Source: Polyangiaceae bacterium
GTDB taxonomy: Bacteria > Myxococcota_A > Polyangia > Polyangiales > Polyangiaceae
DNA length: 64,000 nucleotides
NCBI GenBank assembly: GCA_041389725.1
Contig: JAWKRG010000008.1
Location: forward strand, 186,001-250,000
Reading direction: 5' to 3'
Position numbers and translations under genes: made by a program
Shown here: positions 49,608-58,290 of the stretch, in pieces
Layout of the letters: every line of letters starts with the position of its first letter
Position numbering within the stretch: position 1 is the stretch's first letter
Notes under the pieces: generated by a model
What the model saw: the letters and a program-made list of their open reading frames with translations, nothing else
Database searches by the model: none
Told to the model about the DNA's origin: nothing

Positions 49608-50315
49608 ATGACCCCGCAACGACTGCTCAGTGCACTGGCTCTGCTCTCCATGTTTGCCTTCTCGGGCGGTTGCGGGGGAGGCGATGCGGACACCGCGCCC
49701 GCGACCGGCGGAGCGAGCAGTGGCGGCGGCGCGGGGGCGTCGGGGGCTGGCGGGGCCGGGGCGAGCGGCGGCGCGTCAGGCAGCGGCGGCGCCGCTGGCA
49801 GCAGTGGGAGCAGTGGCAGTAGTGGCAGCGGCGGCGGCAACTCGTGCAACGACCCGGGACCGGAGCCGAACGACAGCCCAGCGCTTGCGACGCCCACCTG
49901 CGGCACTCCTCCCTGCGACGTGGGTCAATGCAACGACGACGGCTCACCCGGCTACGGCGGCAAGCTCGTGGCGATCACCGGCACGGCCGGCCCCGGCGAT
50001 ACCGACGTCTTTCGCTACGACGGCAAAGACACCATCGGCCTGTGCAAGGTCGACGCGGCGGCGAAGACCACGGATTCGGGATTCCGTCTGTGCATCTTTC
50101 CAAGCTGCCAGGCTGCCACGGTGCTGGAAGGCTGCACCTCGGGTAGCATGGTGGACATGAACGGCCTGAAGGGCTGCTGCATCAACGCACCCGGAGAGGC
50201 CGCGGCTGCGCACCATTGCGAAGGTACGTCGACGGGCAACGACTCGGCAGAAGTGTACGTGCAGATCGACCAGGCGAACTCCTGCGTGAACTACACCGTC
50301 GACTATCACTTCTGA
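49608..50315 (+). CDS. Gly/Ser-rich lipoprotein with Cys-rich domain
   Basis: 235 aa from the ATG at 49608, with a GGGAGG upstream. A signal peptide with lipobox (SGGC at about 19-22) is followed by a Gly/Ser/Ala-rich linker (about 23-78) and a domain with many Cys (DPGPEPNDSPALATP at its start, then paired Cys). The DPGPEPNDSP pattern is like the opening of bacterial pre-peptidase C-type domains. Function unknown. It starts 36 bases after the tRNA. Confidence 0.68.
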   Translation: MTPQRLLSALALLSMFAFSGGCGGGDADTAPATGGASSGGGAGASGAGGAGASGGASGSGGAAGSSGSSGSSGSGGGNSCNDPGPEPNDSPALATPTCGTPPCDVGQCNDDGSPGYGGKLVAITGTAGPGDTDVFRYDGKDTIGLCKVDAAAKTTDSGFRLCIFPSCQAATVLEGCTSGSMVDMNGLKGCCINAPGEAAAAHHCEGTSTGNDSAEVYVQIDQANSCVNYTVDYHF

Positions 50316-50462
50316 GCCCGACGCAGCGACCCAAGGCAGGTCAAGGGGGATTGGGGTCTCGCCGCGCCCCGCGCGTGAAGACGCGTCCCGCGCAGTTCGG
50401 TGCGATCGCCAGGCCCGTCTGCGCGCGCGGCTGATCAACCGTGTCGCCCCGTCGGGCGCCGG

Positions 50463-51944
50463 TCAGGGCATTCCGGTGCCGGGCGTGTTGTTCGCGCACC
50501 ACTGCAGGCCCGCGGGATCCGGCGCGCCCGAGGGCGCTCCGCTCGGCGGCGTGCTGAGCGGAGCGCCGTCGAAGTCGAACATGTCGAGCATCGGCCAAGC
50601 GTTGGCGTCTCGCACCGTCATGGCGGGCAAGTCGAAACGGTTTTGGATGAAGCGCGTGATGCTCGTCAAATCCGTGACCAAGTGGCTGACGTAGCCCGGC
50701 TTGACGAAGGGCGAAGCAACGATGAGCGGCGTGCGGAAACCCAAGCGATCGAACTTCCAGTCCTGAGGTACCCAATTGTCGGGTTCGCATGCGGGCGGGG
50801 GTGGAACGCTGTCGTAGTAGCCGCCGTGCTCGTCGTAGAACAAGAAGAACACGGTCTTCTTCCAGACCTCGGGCTTGCTCATCAGCTTGCCGAGCACGCG
50901 TTCGACCAACTGCTGCCCTTTTTGGATGTTGGCGGGCGGGTGCTCGTCGTTCTGCTCGGCGCCGCCAAAAGCTGGATCCAGGATGCTCACCGCGGGTAGC
51001 GCGTCGTTGTCCACGTCCGTCTCGAACTGGGACATCGAGCTGCCGAGGTAGGCCGCGCTCTGCTTGAAGACTACGGCGAAGGAATAACTGCCGTCGCGGT
51101 AGATCTTCCAAGTGCGCCCAGCCTTCTCCAGCTGGTCCATGATCTTTTCGGCCTTGGTGTGACGGTCGTTGCCGAGGAAGGGCACGTTGACGAAGGCAAG
51201 ATCCCCAGTTTTCGTGTTGCCCCAGGCGGTCGCGCCGTAGAAGAAGAAGCGGTTTGGCCAGGTCGGGCCCAGCAGCGAACAGAAGTGGCTGTCGCTGATC
51301 GCGAAGTTCTTCGCTAGCCAGTAGTAGTAGGGCAGATCGGTTTGGTCGTAGTAGCCCATGGCCCGGGCGCCGCCGGGGTTGTTCGTCGAAACGAAGCCAC
51401 TCATCTTGCCGTCGTCGTACTGGAAGTGAACGCCGTTCCACTCGTGGTTGACATCCAGAATGCAGTAGCGGCTCTCGTGAAAGCGCTCGACCTTTGCGGG
51501 CGGCGATGTCGACGGGTCCAGGTTGTAGTCCGTGTCCGCTGCGACCTTCACGTCGGTGACGCCGTACTCGGGCAGCTTGGAGAAGTAGTGGTCGAAGCTG
51601 CGGTTCTCTTGCATCAAGAGCACGATGTGTTCGAAAGGCAGCGCATCGCCGTGGGGCACGTCGGGACCGACCGTCTCCGTCGTCTTCGCTCCCGGGCCGA
51701 AGCCACAGCCATCGCGCTCCGCCGCCTTCACGTCGTAGGGCGGACGCTGTCCCGTGCTTCCGGAGCTTCCGCCGGCTCCGGCGGCGGCGCCGCTTCCTCC
51801 CGCGCCGCTGCTACCGCTGCTACCGCCGGTTCCGCCAGTGCCACCGGGGCCGCCGCCGCCACCCCCGTCGCCGCCGCCGCAGCCCAGCGCGAGAAGTCCG
51901 GTCAAAGTGAAGAAGAATGCCCCCGAGCGCGTTCCGAGTGCCAT
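50463..51944 (-). CDS. Phospholipase C / acid phosphatase-family lipoprotein
   Basis: 493 aa. A lipobox (LLALGC, Cys about 22) and a Gly/Ser-rich linker (about 23-62) precede the catalytic domain of the phosphoesterase (AcpA / phosphocholine-specific PLC) family. Signatures are IVLLMQENRSFDHYFS, NFAISDSHFCSLLGPTWPNR and FFLFYDEHGGYYDSVPPP, which carry the metal-binding and nucleophile residues. The end is Pro/Gly-rich. It is probably an outer-surface phospholipase or phosphatase for scavenging or predation. It is monocistronic with a leaderless-type promoter. Confidence 0.82.
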   Translation of the reverse strand: MALGTRSGAFFFTLTGLLALGCGGGDGGGGGGPGGTGGTGGSSGSSGAGGSGAAAGAGGSSGSTGQRPPYDVKAAERDGCGFGPGAKTTETVGPDVPHGDALPFEHIVLLMQENRSFDHYFSKLPEYGVTDVKVAADTDYNLDPSTSPPAKVERFHESRYCILDVNHEWNGVHFQYDDGKMSGFVSTNNPGGARAMGYYDQTDLPYYYWLAKNFAISDSHFCSLLGPTWPNRFFFYGATAWGNTKTGDLAFVNVPFLGNDRHTKAEKIMDQLEKAGRTWKIYRDGSYSFAVVFKQSAAYLGSSMSQFETDVDNDALPAVSILDPAFGGAEQNDEHPPANIQKGQQLVERVLGKLMSKPEVWKKTVFFLFYDEHGGYYDSVPPPPACEPDNWVPQDWKFDRLGFRTPLIVASPFVKPGYVSHLVTDLTSITRFIQNRFDLPAMTVRDANAWPMLDMFDFDGAPLSTPPSGAPSGAPDPAGLQWCANNTPGTGMP

Positions 51945-51950
51945 GGCGCA

Positions 51951-51979
51951 AGGGTAGAACCGATAGCGAGGGACGTCGA
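51951..51979 (-). promoter_or_regulatory. Promoter of the phosphoesterase gene (leaderless)
   Basis: On the minus strand TCGACG (51974-51979), a 17-base spacer and TACCCT (51951-51956), 6 bases before the ATG at 51944. No ribosome binding site. Confidence 0.5.
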
Positions 51980-52046
51980 GTCTGTCCGAAATTCCGTGGA
52001 GGCTGCGAGGACGGCGAAATCAGCGGAAGAAGCGATCGAGACTCGC

Positions 52047-52856
52047 CTAGGATTCTTTGCGGATGACGAAGATCGCGTCGTCCAACACATAGAGGGGGCG
52101 CGCGCGATCGCCACCGGAGATGTAGGGGGCCCGGGCCAGGCGCCGGAGGCTTCCGCCAAGGGGGGCCAGGACGTGGTGCCACAGTTGGCCAGCGCTCGCC
52201 TCCCAGCGCGGGCCCGGCGCGTGCAGCGGCTCGCGAGGGTCGCGAGTGCTTCCGCCGTCGTAGACGAAGGGCGAGAGGGGCAGCGGCGCGGCGACCACCA
52301 GGTGGCCGCCTGGGCGCAGGGCCGCGTAGGCATTGCGCAGCAAGGAGCGCGGGCGATCGCAGCGATCGATTACGTTCAGGCACAACACGACGTCGTAGGG
52401 AGGCGCTGGCACCGGCGCGCTGGCGATGTCCACACGTTCACAAGCAATGCCGCGGCGGCGGAGACGGCGGGCCATGGCCCAGGACGTTTCCGTGGCGCAG
52501 AGGTCGCCGAACAGCGCAGCGAAGCGAGAGGTCACGTGCCCTGCGGCCGCGCCGACATCCAGTGCGCGGCCGCTTTGCGTTGACGGGATCAACTCCCGCC
52601 ATTGGGCAGAACTGAGCAAGAACAGGGGATAGCTGTCGAGTAGGCCGTTGACGTCGAAGTCGGACAAGAACGGACGGAGGGAGGCCTGCGCCCAGGAACT
52701 CAGCCGCCCGTGAGTGCGCGCAACCTCTTCGTCCATGAACGCGCGGGTCTCCGCGTCCAAGGACAGTGGCTCGAAGGCGGCACGCAGTTTGCGCTCGAGG
52801 GCGCTTGGGTCACAGCCGTAGGCGAGCTCGAAACCGTGGTAGCGTGGGTCCTGCAT
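52047..52856 (-). CDS. DREV/METTL9-like SAM-dependent methyltransferase
   Basis: 269 aa. The SAM-binding motif is RALDVGAAAGHVTSRF (Asp100). The segment LNVIDRCDRPRSLLRN at 160-175 and the ending YISGGDRARPLYVLDDAIFV are near copies of the diagnostic segments of METTL9/DREV proteins. In animals METTL9 methylates histidine N1 in (A/N/G/S/T)HxH motifs. A protein-histidine methyltransferase activity here is inferred by family; small-molecule substrates are possible. Its ATG overlaps the divergent downstream gene's ATG by two bases (52855-52856). Confidence 0.8.
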   Translation of the reverse strand: MQDPRYHGFELAYGCDPSALERKLRAAFEPLSLDAETRAFMDEEVARTHGRLSSWAQASLRPFLSDFDVNGLLDSYPLFLLSSAQWRELIPSTQSGRALDVGAAAGHVTSRFAALFGDLCATETSWAMARRLRRRGIACERVDIASAPVPAPPYDVVLCLNVIDRCDRPRSLLRNAYAALRPGGHLVVAAPLPLSPFVYDGGSTRDPREPLHAPGPRWEASAGQLWHHVLAPLGGSLRRLARAPYISGGDRARPLYVLDDAIFVIRKES

Positions 52857-53403
52857 GGCGGGCAGCGTTGCCGACTATCTACTCCGTCTGGGCGCGCATC
52901 ACGACCTCGTCTCCTGGGCGCAGCCTTACGCGGGGGATTTCGAGCGCGCCTGGCGGGAGTGTCCCCGGGGCGATTGGCTCCTCGGCGTCGCCGTGCGCTC
53001 CGGGCTTTCTGCGCGCGAGCGAATGCTAGCCGCGGCCGCGTGCGCCCGGCTCGGCCTCGAATGGTTGGAGGATCCGGCGCCCGCGGCCACCGCGCTCGAC
53101 GCGTTGGAGCGACACGTACGCGAGGGTGACGGCGCTCTGCGCGAGCACACGGATCGACTCGCGGCAGTGGTGCCAAGGGATCCCGCCACCGGTGCAGCCC
53201 TATCTGCGGTCGTGCTGGCCCTTGGCTCCGCCGAGGACGCCGAGCTGGCGGCGTCGGTGCCCGCCACGGTGGTGGAGGCGGCGATGTACGCGGTGGGCGA
53301 CTGCGGCGTGATGAGTCTGTTGCGTCACACGCAATCCGCTACGGCAGAGGCGGTCCGCGCCCACGTCTCCTTTGCCAACCTGAGCTGCAGGGAGAGCGAG
53401 TAG
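52855..53403 (+). CDS. Helical protein of unknown function beside the METTL9-like gene
   Basis: 182 aa, mostly Ala/Leu-rich helices, possibly HEAT-like (LAAAACARLGLEWLED, ATALDALERHVREGDGAL). No signal peptide, no enzyme motif, no family recognised. Its start codon overlaps that of the divergent METTL9-like gene (52854-52857), so the two share a control region; TAGCGT at 52840-52845 is a possible -10. It could be a partner or substrate of the methyltransferase, but nothing in the sequence proves this. Confidence 0.55.
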   Translation: MAGSVADYLLRLGAHHDLVSWAQPYAGDFERAWRECPRGDWLLGVAVRSGLSARERMLAAAACARLGLEWLEDPAPAATALDALERHVREGDGALREHTDRLAAVVPRDPATGAALSAVVLALGSAEDAELAASVPATVVEAAMYAVGDCGVMSLLRHTQSATAEAVRAHVSFANLSCRESE

Positions 53404-53449
53404 CTCGTCTCGGCCCTGGGCCGAATCAGGATGAACCGTCGCGTCGCCG

Positions 53450-54724
53450 CTAGACCATGCCGCGCGCGCGGGCACGCGCGGCGCGGAAGTCCCCGCTGAT
53501 GGCGAAGGTCAGTCCTTCACGCTGCAAGTTCACGAACAAGAAGCGCGCGTCCGGGGAGAGGCACACGCCGGTGAACTCCCCACGGCTGCGGGCGTTGTGG
53601 GCCAAGTCGTAGACGCGCCCCTCGGGGGTGATGCCGCGCAGGAACTGATCGCTGCTGCCATCTTCGGCCACCAAGATGTCGCCCCAGGGTGCAACGGTGA
53701 CGTTGTCCGGGCAGTCCAGGACGTTTTCGTGGGGCGATTCCGCGCGCAAAGAGAAGCGCGACTCGCCGCGCAGGTTCAGCGCGAAGATCTGGCCGACGTC
53801 GGCCTTGCCGCCAGTGGTCGACACCAAGTAGAGCGTGCCGTCGTGAAGCGCGAGCCCCTCGCCACGGCGAATCTTCGCGGCGCCCTGGCGATGCCCCTGC
53901 AAGCGCACCGAGTCGTCTTTGGGCGCTGGCTCCGCGATGTCGACCCAATCCACGCGGTGCTCTTCGCGTAGCTTCATCCCGCGAGTCGTCTCGATGCCGT
54001 GGTGATCCACCAAGCGCAGGGCCTGGAGTCGACCCTCGAAGGGGTGCGAAGGATCCTTGGGCACGAAGCGATACAGGCATCCGTCCGAGCGGTCCTCGCT
54101 GAGGTAGGCAATGAGCGTAGCGGGATCCACCAGGGCAGCCTCGTGGTTGAAGCGGCCGTAGGCCGTCAGTGGCCGAGGCGGTTGCACGCTCGCGGCATCC
54201 GTCCGGCAGAGGAACACGAAGCCGTGCCCGGCGGCGATGGTCTCTTCACAGGAAAGCCAACCCCAGGGGCTCGTCCCGCCCGCGCAGTTGCGCACGGTTC
54301 CCGTCAGCACGAGATTCTCGCTGAGCTTCTGGCCGGACTTGGCGTCGAGCACGATGCGCGTGACGCCGCCGTGCGCGCTCTTGTCGAAGGCCTGTGCGGG
54401 GGGCGACTTGCCCGGGGGCACGGCGCCCTGGCCCACGTAGTTGTCCACTTCGTGGTTGCGCATCAGCGCCCAGCGACCTCCACCGAGATCGAAGCAGGCC
54501 ATGCCGTCAGGGGCGCCCGGCACACGAAAGCCGTCACTCATGGTCTCCCCGGTGCGACTGAGCACCTGGTAGTGAAGCCCGGGCGCCAGGTCGAGGACGC
54601 CTTCGGGATCCGACACCAAGCTAGCGGGCGTGGCGCGACGCTTGGCGAGCACGAACGGGATCGGCAAGCCAGCCGCCACGGCTGCCGCCCCCCACTTCAA
54701 GACGCTCCGTCGCGCGAGGACCAC
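53450..54724 (-). CDS. PhoX-family (DUF839) exported protein
   Basis: 424 aa from the GTG at 54724. The N-terminus ARRSVLKWGAAAVAAG is a twin-arginine signal peptide (RRSVLK). The domain has the PhoX pattern: FRVPGAPDGMACF, WALMRNHEVDN, TSPWGWLSCEET, and later GEGLALHDGTLY and WGDILVAEDG. PhoX enzymes are Ca/Fe-dependent alkaline phosphatases in the periplasm. A longer frame extends upstream, but the Tat signal and a promoter-like element support the GTG. A phosphatase function is likely, not certain. Confidence 0.78.
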   Translation of the reverse strand: MVLARRSVLKWGAAAVAAGLPIPFVLAKRRATPASLVSDPEGVLDLAPGLHYQVLSRTGETMSDGFRVPGAPDGMACFDLGGGRWALMRNHEVDNYVGQGAVPPGKSPPAQAFDKSAHGGVTRIVLDAKSGQKLSENLVLTGTVRNCAGGTSPWGWLSCEETIAAGHGFVFLCRTDAASVQPPRPLTAYGRFNHEAALVDPATLIAYLSEDRSDGCLYRFVPKDPSHPFEGRLQALRLVDHHGIETTRGMKLREEHRVDWVDIAEPAPKDDSVRLQGHRQGAAKIRRGEGLALHDGTLYLVSTTGGKADVGQIFALNLRGESRFSLRAESPHENVLDCPDNVTVAPWGDILVAEDGSSDQFLRGITPEGRVYDLAHNARSRGEFTGVCLSPDARFLFVNLQREGLTFAISGDFRAARARARGMV

Positions 54725-54730
54725 GGCACT

Positions 54731-54759
54731 AGTTTGTGCATGATGGCCCGGGGCGTAAA
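54731..54759 (-). promoter_or_regulatory. Candidate promoter of the PhoX-like gene (leaderless)
   Basis: On the minus strand TTTACG (54754-54759), a 17-base spacer and CAAACT (54731-54736), 6 bases before the GTG at 54724. Confidence 0.4.
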
Positions 54760-54857
54760 GGGTCAGTGCATCCCGGTTGGCGGCGCCCGCTGCGCAGAAA
54801 GGCGCCCTTTCTCGCGCCGCTGCGTGCCATGCTTGGTCCGGAGCCACGGAGGAGCAC

Positions 54858-55328
54858 GTGCCGAAACCTTTCCTCGCCCAAGGGTCTTCTGGGGACTTCC
54901 TGCTGCGAGTGAACGGCGTTCTCGACCGGCAGGATGCGTTCAGCCCGACGCCGCCGTGGCTGCTGCAAGCCAGCGCGCCTCCAGGTGGCACCGACAGCGC
55001 GGCCATCGGTCCCTTGCCCAATGGCGAGCGAAGCCACGAAGCGGTGCGTTCCGCGGCGGCTGCCCTCGGCGTTCCCGTTCCACCCACGGCGCGCGCGGAG
55101 CAACTCGCGATCGACGGCCGTCCTTGGCCCGTATGGGTGACGAAGGAGCCTTCCCTCCCACCGCGCTTCGTCGGGAGGCTGTGGTTGGGCATCTGGCCCG
55201 AGCAGGAGGGCAGCAGCGGGGTGTTGCTGCTGCGTTCCCGCGACATCAACGCAGCTGACGATCCGCTCGACATCTTTCGGCGCTGCGACGTCATTCGCTC
55301 GATTCGCGTGAGCCTCGGCGGCGCGTGA
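54858..55328 (+). CDS. Hypothetical protein
   Basis: 156 aa from the GTG at 54858; GGAGGAG at 54848-54854 decides this start. An upstream ATG at 54777 is less likely. No signal peptide. A mixed alpha/beta protein (RSAAAALGVPVPPTAR, FVGRLWLGIWPEQEG, RCDVIRSIRVSLGG). Not recognised. It is divergent from the PhoX-like gene and convergent with the GMC oxidoreductase. Confidence 0.5.
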   Translation: MPKPFLAQGSSGDFLLRVNGVLDRQDAFSPTPPWLLQASAPPGGTDSAAIGPLPNGERSHEAVRSAAAALGVPVPPTARAEQLAIDGRPWPVWVTKEPSLPPRFVGRLWLGIWPEQEGSSGVLLLRSRDINAADDPLDIFRRCDVIRSIRVSLGGA

Positions 55329-55420
55329 ATCCGGGGGCCGGATGCTGCCGGCGGAATGTCTGGCGCGCCGTGCGGCCTGGATCGATTGACCAAGTGCAGG
55401 GCGGCAACCCACCGACGCCG

Positions 55421-56947
55421 TCAGTGGGGCAGGGGTCGCTCGCGCAGATGCCAGGCGATGCGCATCGCCATGCTCATGATCGAGAGCTGGGGATTCACGC
55501 CGAGGCTGGTGGGGATGATGCTGCCGTCAGCGACGAACAGTTCCTTCAGATCCCAAGCCTCACCGAAGGGATCCACCACGGAGTTCTGGCGCACGGCGCC
55601 CATGCGACAGGTCCCGAGAGGGTGCTGCGAGCCACACTCCAGTTGGCTGCCCTTCACGTGTTCCAAGTCCAAGCTGCGCATGCGGTCGGCGTCGATTCCA
55701 CCCAGCCCGAGCACGGGCAGAAAGACTTCACGAGCACCCGCGGCGAAGTAGATCTCGGCCATGCGTCGCATCAGCACAGGCACCGCGGCCCGATCCCGTG
55801 GGCTCATGCGGTAGGTCATCAGCGGTCGGCCGAAGACTTCGTGCACCTGTCCGCCGCCGTCGTCGTGGATCATGCCGCCGAAGATGCTGAGGTGCGGAAT
55901 GCTCGCGGCGCGTCGTGTGTGGGAGTGGCCAATGCCCGGCATGGTCGCGGCCAGTACGCCCGGGGGCACGAAGAGACCCACCATCGTGATGCGGTCTGCT
56001 TCGAACGCATCCGTGTAGGCACTCTGCAGCGCGCCCTGCCAGCCGCGAACGGGCTCGTCGAAACGGGCCATCACGCGGAAGGCGGGATGCACCGTGAGAT
56101 TGCGGCCGACCTGACCCGAGTGGCGTCCGATGTCGTTGCGCTTCAGCAGCAGCGGTGAAGCGTAGGCGCCCGCTGCTACCACGACGCGGCGGGCGTGTAC
56201 TCGAAAGCGCCCGGCGGGCTTGCGCCGAGGGCCCGCGAGCATCCGACCGCTGACTCCCGTGGCGCGACCGTCGCGATCGAGGATCTGCTCCACGCGGCAA
56301 TCGGCGTACAGGCTCGCGCCCGCCGCGAGGGCCCGCGGCAAGTAGGTGAGGTCCACCGAGAGCTTGGCCTGCTCGGGGCAACCGAAGTTGCAGCGCCCGC
56401 AGCCCTTGCAACCCTTGGTGTTGCGGCGCACCGGCTTCGTTGGATGACCGAGACGTTCGGCGCCCTCGACGAACAGCGACGTGGAGCGACTGCGCATCTC
56501 GACGGGAACCTCTTCCACGTGGATGTCTCGCTCCACCGCTTGGAAGCATGCTTCCATCTTGGCTTCGGTGAGATCCGTGAGGCCCAGCTCCGTGGACCAC
56601 TGGTGCAAGATGTGCGACGGAATGCGGAAGCACACGCCGCCCGTGAGCACGCTCGAGCCGCCCACGCAGGTGCCCATCATCACGTTGATCATGGGCGTGT
56701 CCCCCAGACCAATGGCGAAGGTGAGGCCGCCGTCGCGCCACAGGTGCCGCATATTTTCGCTGGGGCGCATCTTGCCGTAGCGCTCCGGCGGCACGTGGGG
56801 GCCCTCCTCCAAGATGACGACGCGTTGGCCTGCTTCCGCCAGCACCGCCGCCACCACGGCTCCTCCCGCGCCAGAGCCGATCACGACGACATCGGCATTC
56901 AGCTCCAGATCTCCCTGGAGGGTCGAGGCAGAGACGATCTCCGTCAT
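55421..56947 (-). CDS. GMC-family oxidoreductase with Cys cluster
   Basis: 508 aa from the ATG at 56947. The FAD-binding Rossmann motif DVVVIGSGAGGAVVAAVL is at about 20-37. The middle has a Cys-rich motif CKGCGRCNFGCPEQAK, as in alcohol/fatty-alcohol oxidases of the GMC group that may carry an iron-sulfur cluster. The C-terminal end holds HPLGTCRMG and DGSIIPTSLGVNPQLSI, with the conserved His and Asn of the active site. It oxidises an alcohol or sterol-like substrate that cannot be named. Translation is coupled to the upstream membrane-protein gene (4-base overlap). Confidence 0.82.
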   Translation of the reverse strand: MTEIVSASTLQGDLELNADVVVIGSGAGGAVVAAVLAEAGQRVVILEEGPHVPPERYGKMRPSENMRHLWRDGGLTFAIGLGDTPMINVMMGTCVGGSSVLTGGVCFRIPSHILHQWSTELGLTDLTEAKMEACFQAVERDIHVEEVPVEMRSRSTSLFVEGAERLGHPTKPVRRNTKGCKGCGRCNFGCPEQAKLSVDLTYLPRALAAGASLYADCRVEQILDRDGRATGVSGRMLAGPRRKPAGRFRVHARRVVVAAGAYASPLLLKRNDIGRHSGQVGRNLTVHPAFRVMARFDEPVRGWQGALQSAYTDAFEADRITMVGLFVPPGVLAATMPGIGHSHTRRAASIPHLSIFGGMIHDDGGGQVHEVFGRPLMTYRMSPRDRAAVPVLMRRMAEIYFAAGAREVFLPVLGLGGIDADRMRSLDLEHVKGSQLECGSQHPLGTCRMGAVRQNSVVDPFGEAWDLKELFVADGSIIPTSLGVNPQLSIMSMAMRIAWHLRERPLPH

Positions 56948-57414
56948 GGCGTCAGCTTTCGGGCTTGCGCGTCGGTCAGGCACAGGCCGTCAAAGCCGAT
57001 CTCGCGCGCAGCGTCAGGATGCTCGTAGTAGAGCACGCACAGCAGCGCTTTGACGGCGAGTACGGGGGCTCCCGCGAAACCCGACTCCATGTGGCCCAGC
57101 GCGTACACGCGCTCCGAGTGGCGCATGCGCGCGAGACTCGTGAGTCGACCTGCCAGGAGTGGCGCCAAGATCCAAATCACGAGCACCGAGAGCCACAACA
57201 CGAAGCGCGTGCGACCGCCACTGCGGGCCAAGTAGTCCTCCAGCTCGAGGCCGAGCCAATCCACGCGCTGCTTCGGTGGCGGGCCCTCCTCGTTGGCGAA
57301 GACCGCTTCGGCGATCACGCACATGCGGTCGACGAGGGAGGCGCCGACGATGCTTCGGCCGTCGTCGTCGCGCAGCGGTGACAGCTCGGAACTCGTAGGC
57401 TCTCGATCGGACAT
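56944..57414 (-). CDS. Small membrane partner of the GMC oxidoreductase
   Basis: 156 aa with one membrane helix (about 72-92, FVLWLSVLVIWILAPLLAG). The C-terminal VKALLCVLYYEHPDAAREIG resembles the small-subunit or N-terminal region associated with GMC oxidases of actinobacteria and myxobacteria. It overlaps the oxidoreductase by 4 bases (ATGA). It probably anchors the enzyme or passes electrons to the respiratory chain; this is inferred. Confidence 0.65.
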   Translation of the reverse strand: MSDREPTSSELSPLRDDDGRSIVGASLVDRMCVIAEAVFANEEGPPPKQRVDWLGLELEDYLARSGGRTRFVLWLSVLVIWILAPLLAGRLTSLARMRHSERVYALGHMESGFAGAPVLAVKALLCVLYYEHPDAAREIGFDGLCLTDAQARKLTP

Positions 57415-57426
57415 CAGCGGCGTCGG

Positions 57427-57456
57427 AGCCTAGCCGCCGGGTCACCCCCGCGACAA
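57427..57456 (-). promoter_or_regulatory. Candidate promoter of the GMC operon
   Basis: On the minus strand TTGTCG (57451-57456), an 18-base spacer and TAGGCT (57427-57432), 12 bases before the ATG at 57414. The leader would be only about five bases. Confidence 0.45.
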
Positions 57457-57475
57457 CCCCGCTGTTTTGTGGCGG

Positions 57476-57504
57476 TTGCCGGTGCTGGGGGCCGTCCCTA
57501 TACT
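57476..57504 (+). promoter_or_regulatory. Promoter of sodB
   Basis: TTGCCG (57476-57481), a 17-base spacer and TATACT (57499-57504), near the sigma-70 consensus. The leader is about 97 bases and GC-rich, with a good AAAGGAGAG before the ATG at 57608. Confidence 0.68.
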
Positions 57505-57607
57505 CCCCGCTCCTCGTGGGGACCCCAGCGCCGGTCAATCCCGGGCTCGTACCGCGGGGCGGGCGCCGTCGCGCCCGGCTAGAGCAAGAACAAAGGAGAG
57601 AGCCAAC

Positions 57608-58198
57608 ATGGATTTCGTCGTCGCCCCGCTTCCGTATTCGAAGGATGCCCTCGAGCCTGTGATGAAGCAGGAGACCCTCGAGTTTCACTACGAGAAGCAC
57701 CACAAGGGCTACATGACCAAACTCAAGGCGGCCATCGAGGGTAAACCCGAGGCGAGCAAGAGCCTGGAAGAAGTCATCAAGAGCAGCTCGGGTGGTGTGT
57801 TCAACAACGCCGCTCAGGTCTACAACCACACGTTCTTCTGGGACGGCATGAAGCCCGGCGGCGGGGGCGCCCCTCCGGCCGGGGACGTTGCAGATCTCAT
57901 CACTCGCGACTTTGGCGGTTGGGACAAGTTCCGCGACGAGTGGGTCAAGATCGGCGCTGGCCGATTCGGTAGCGGCTACGTGTGGCTGGTACTCGATGGC
58001 GGGAAAGGGAAGATCCTCGACACGCCGAACGCGGAGACGCCGCTCACCACCCAGGCTGCCCCGCTTCTGACCACGGACGTGTGGGAGCACGCCTACTACT
58101 TGGATCACCGCAACAATCGCAACGCTTTCCTCGAGATCTTCTGCGACAAGCTCATCAATTGGGACTTCGTCGCGAAGAACCTCAAAGCAGCCAAGTAG
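57608..58198 (+). CDS. sodB: Superoxide dismutase (Fe type)
   Basis: 196 aa. Metal ligands His27, His74, Asp157 and His161. Gln70 in NAAQVYNHTFFW is the residue typical of iron enzymes (Mn enzymes usually have it elsewhere). FGGWDKFRDEW and DVWEHAYYLDH are further signatures. It destroys cytoplasmic superoxide. The ATG at 57608 follows AAAGGAGAG. It is monocistronic with its own promoter and terminator. Confidence 0.94.
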   Translation: MDFVVAPLPYSKDALEPVMKQETLEFHYEKHHKGYMTKLKAAIEGKPEASKSLEEVIKSSSGGVFNNAAQVYNHTFFWDGMKPGGGGAPPAGDVADLITRDFGGWDKFRDEWVKIGAGRFGSGYVWLVLDGGKGKILDTPNAETPLTTQAAPLLTTDVWEHAYYLDHRNNRNAFLEIFCDKLINWDFVAKNLKAAK

Positions 58199-58220
58199 CG
58201 CGCAATCGCTGCGAGAAACG

Positions 58221-58258
58221 ACGCCCCTGCGTGCGGTTGCGCGCAGGGGCGTTTTGCT
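58221..58258. terminator. Bidirectional terminator after sodB
   Basis: An 11-bp stem (ACGCCCCTGCG at 58221-58231, CGCAGGGGCGT at 58242-58252) with a 10-base loop, followed by TTT on the plus strand; also usable by the convergent VWA gene. Confidence 0.8.
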
Positions 58259-58290
58259 TCCATCGTCGGCGCGGCTGGCGCCGACGGCGA

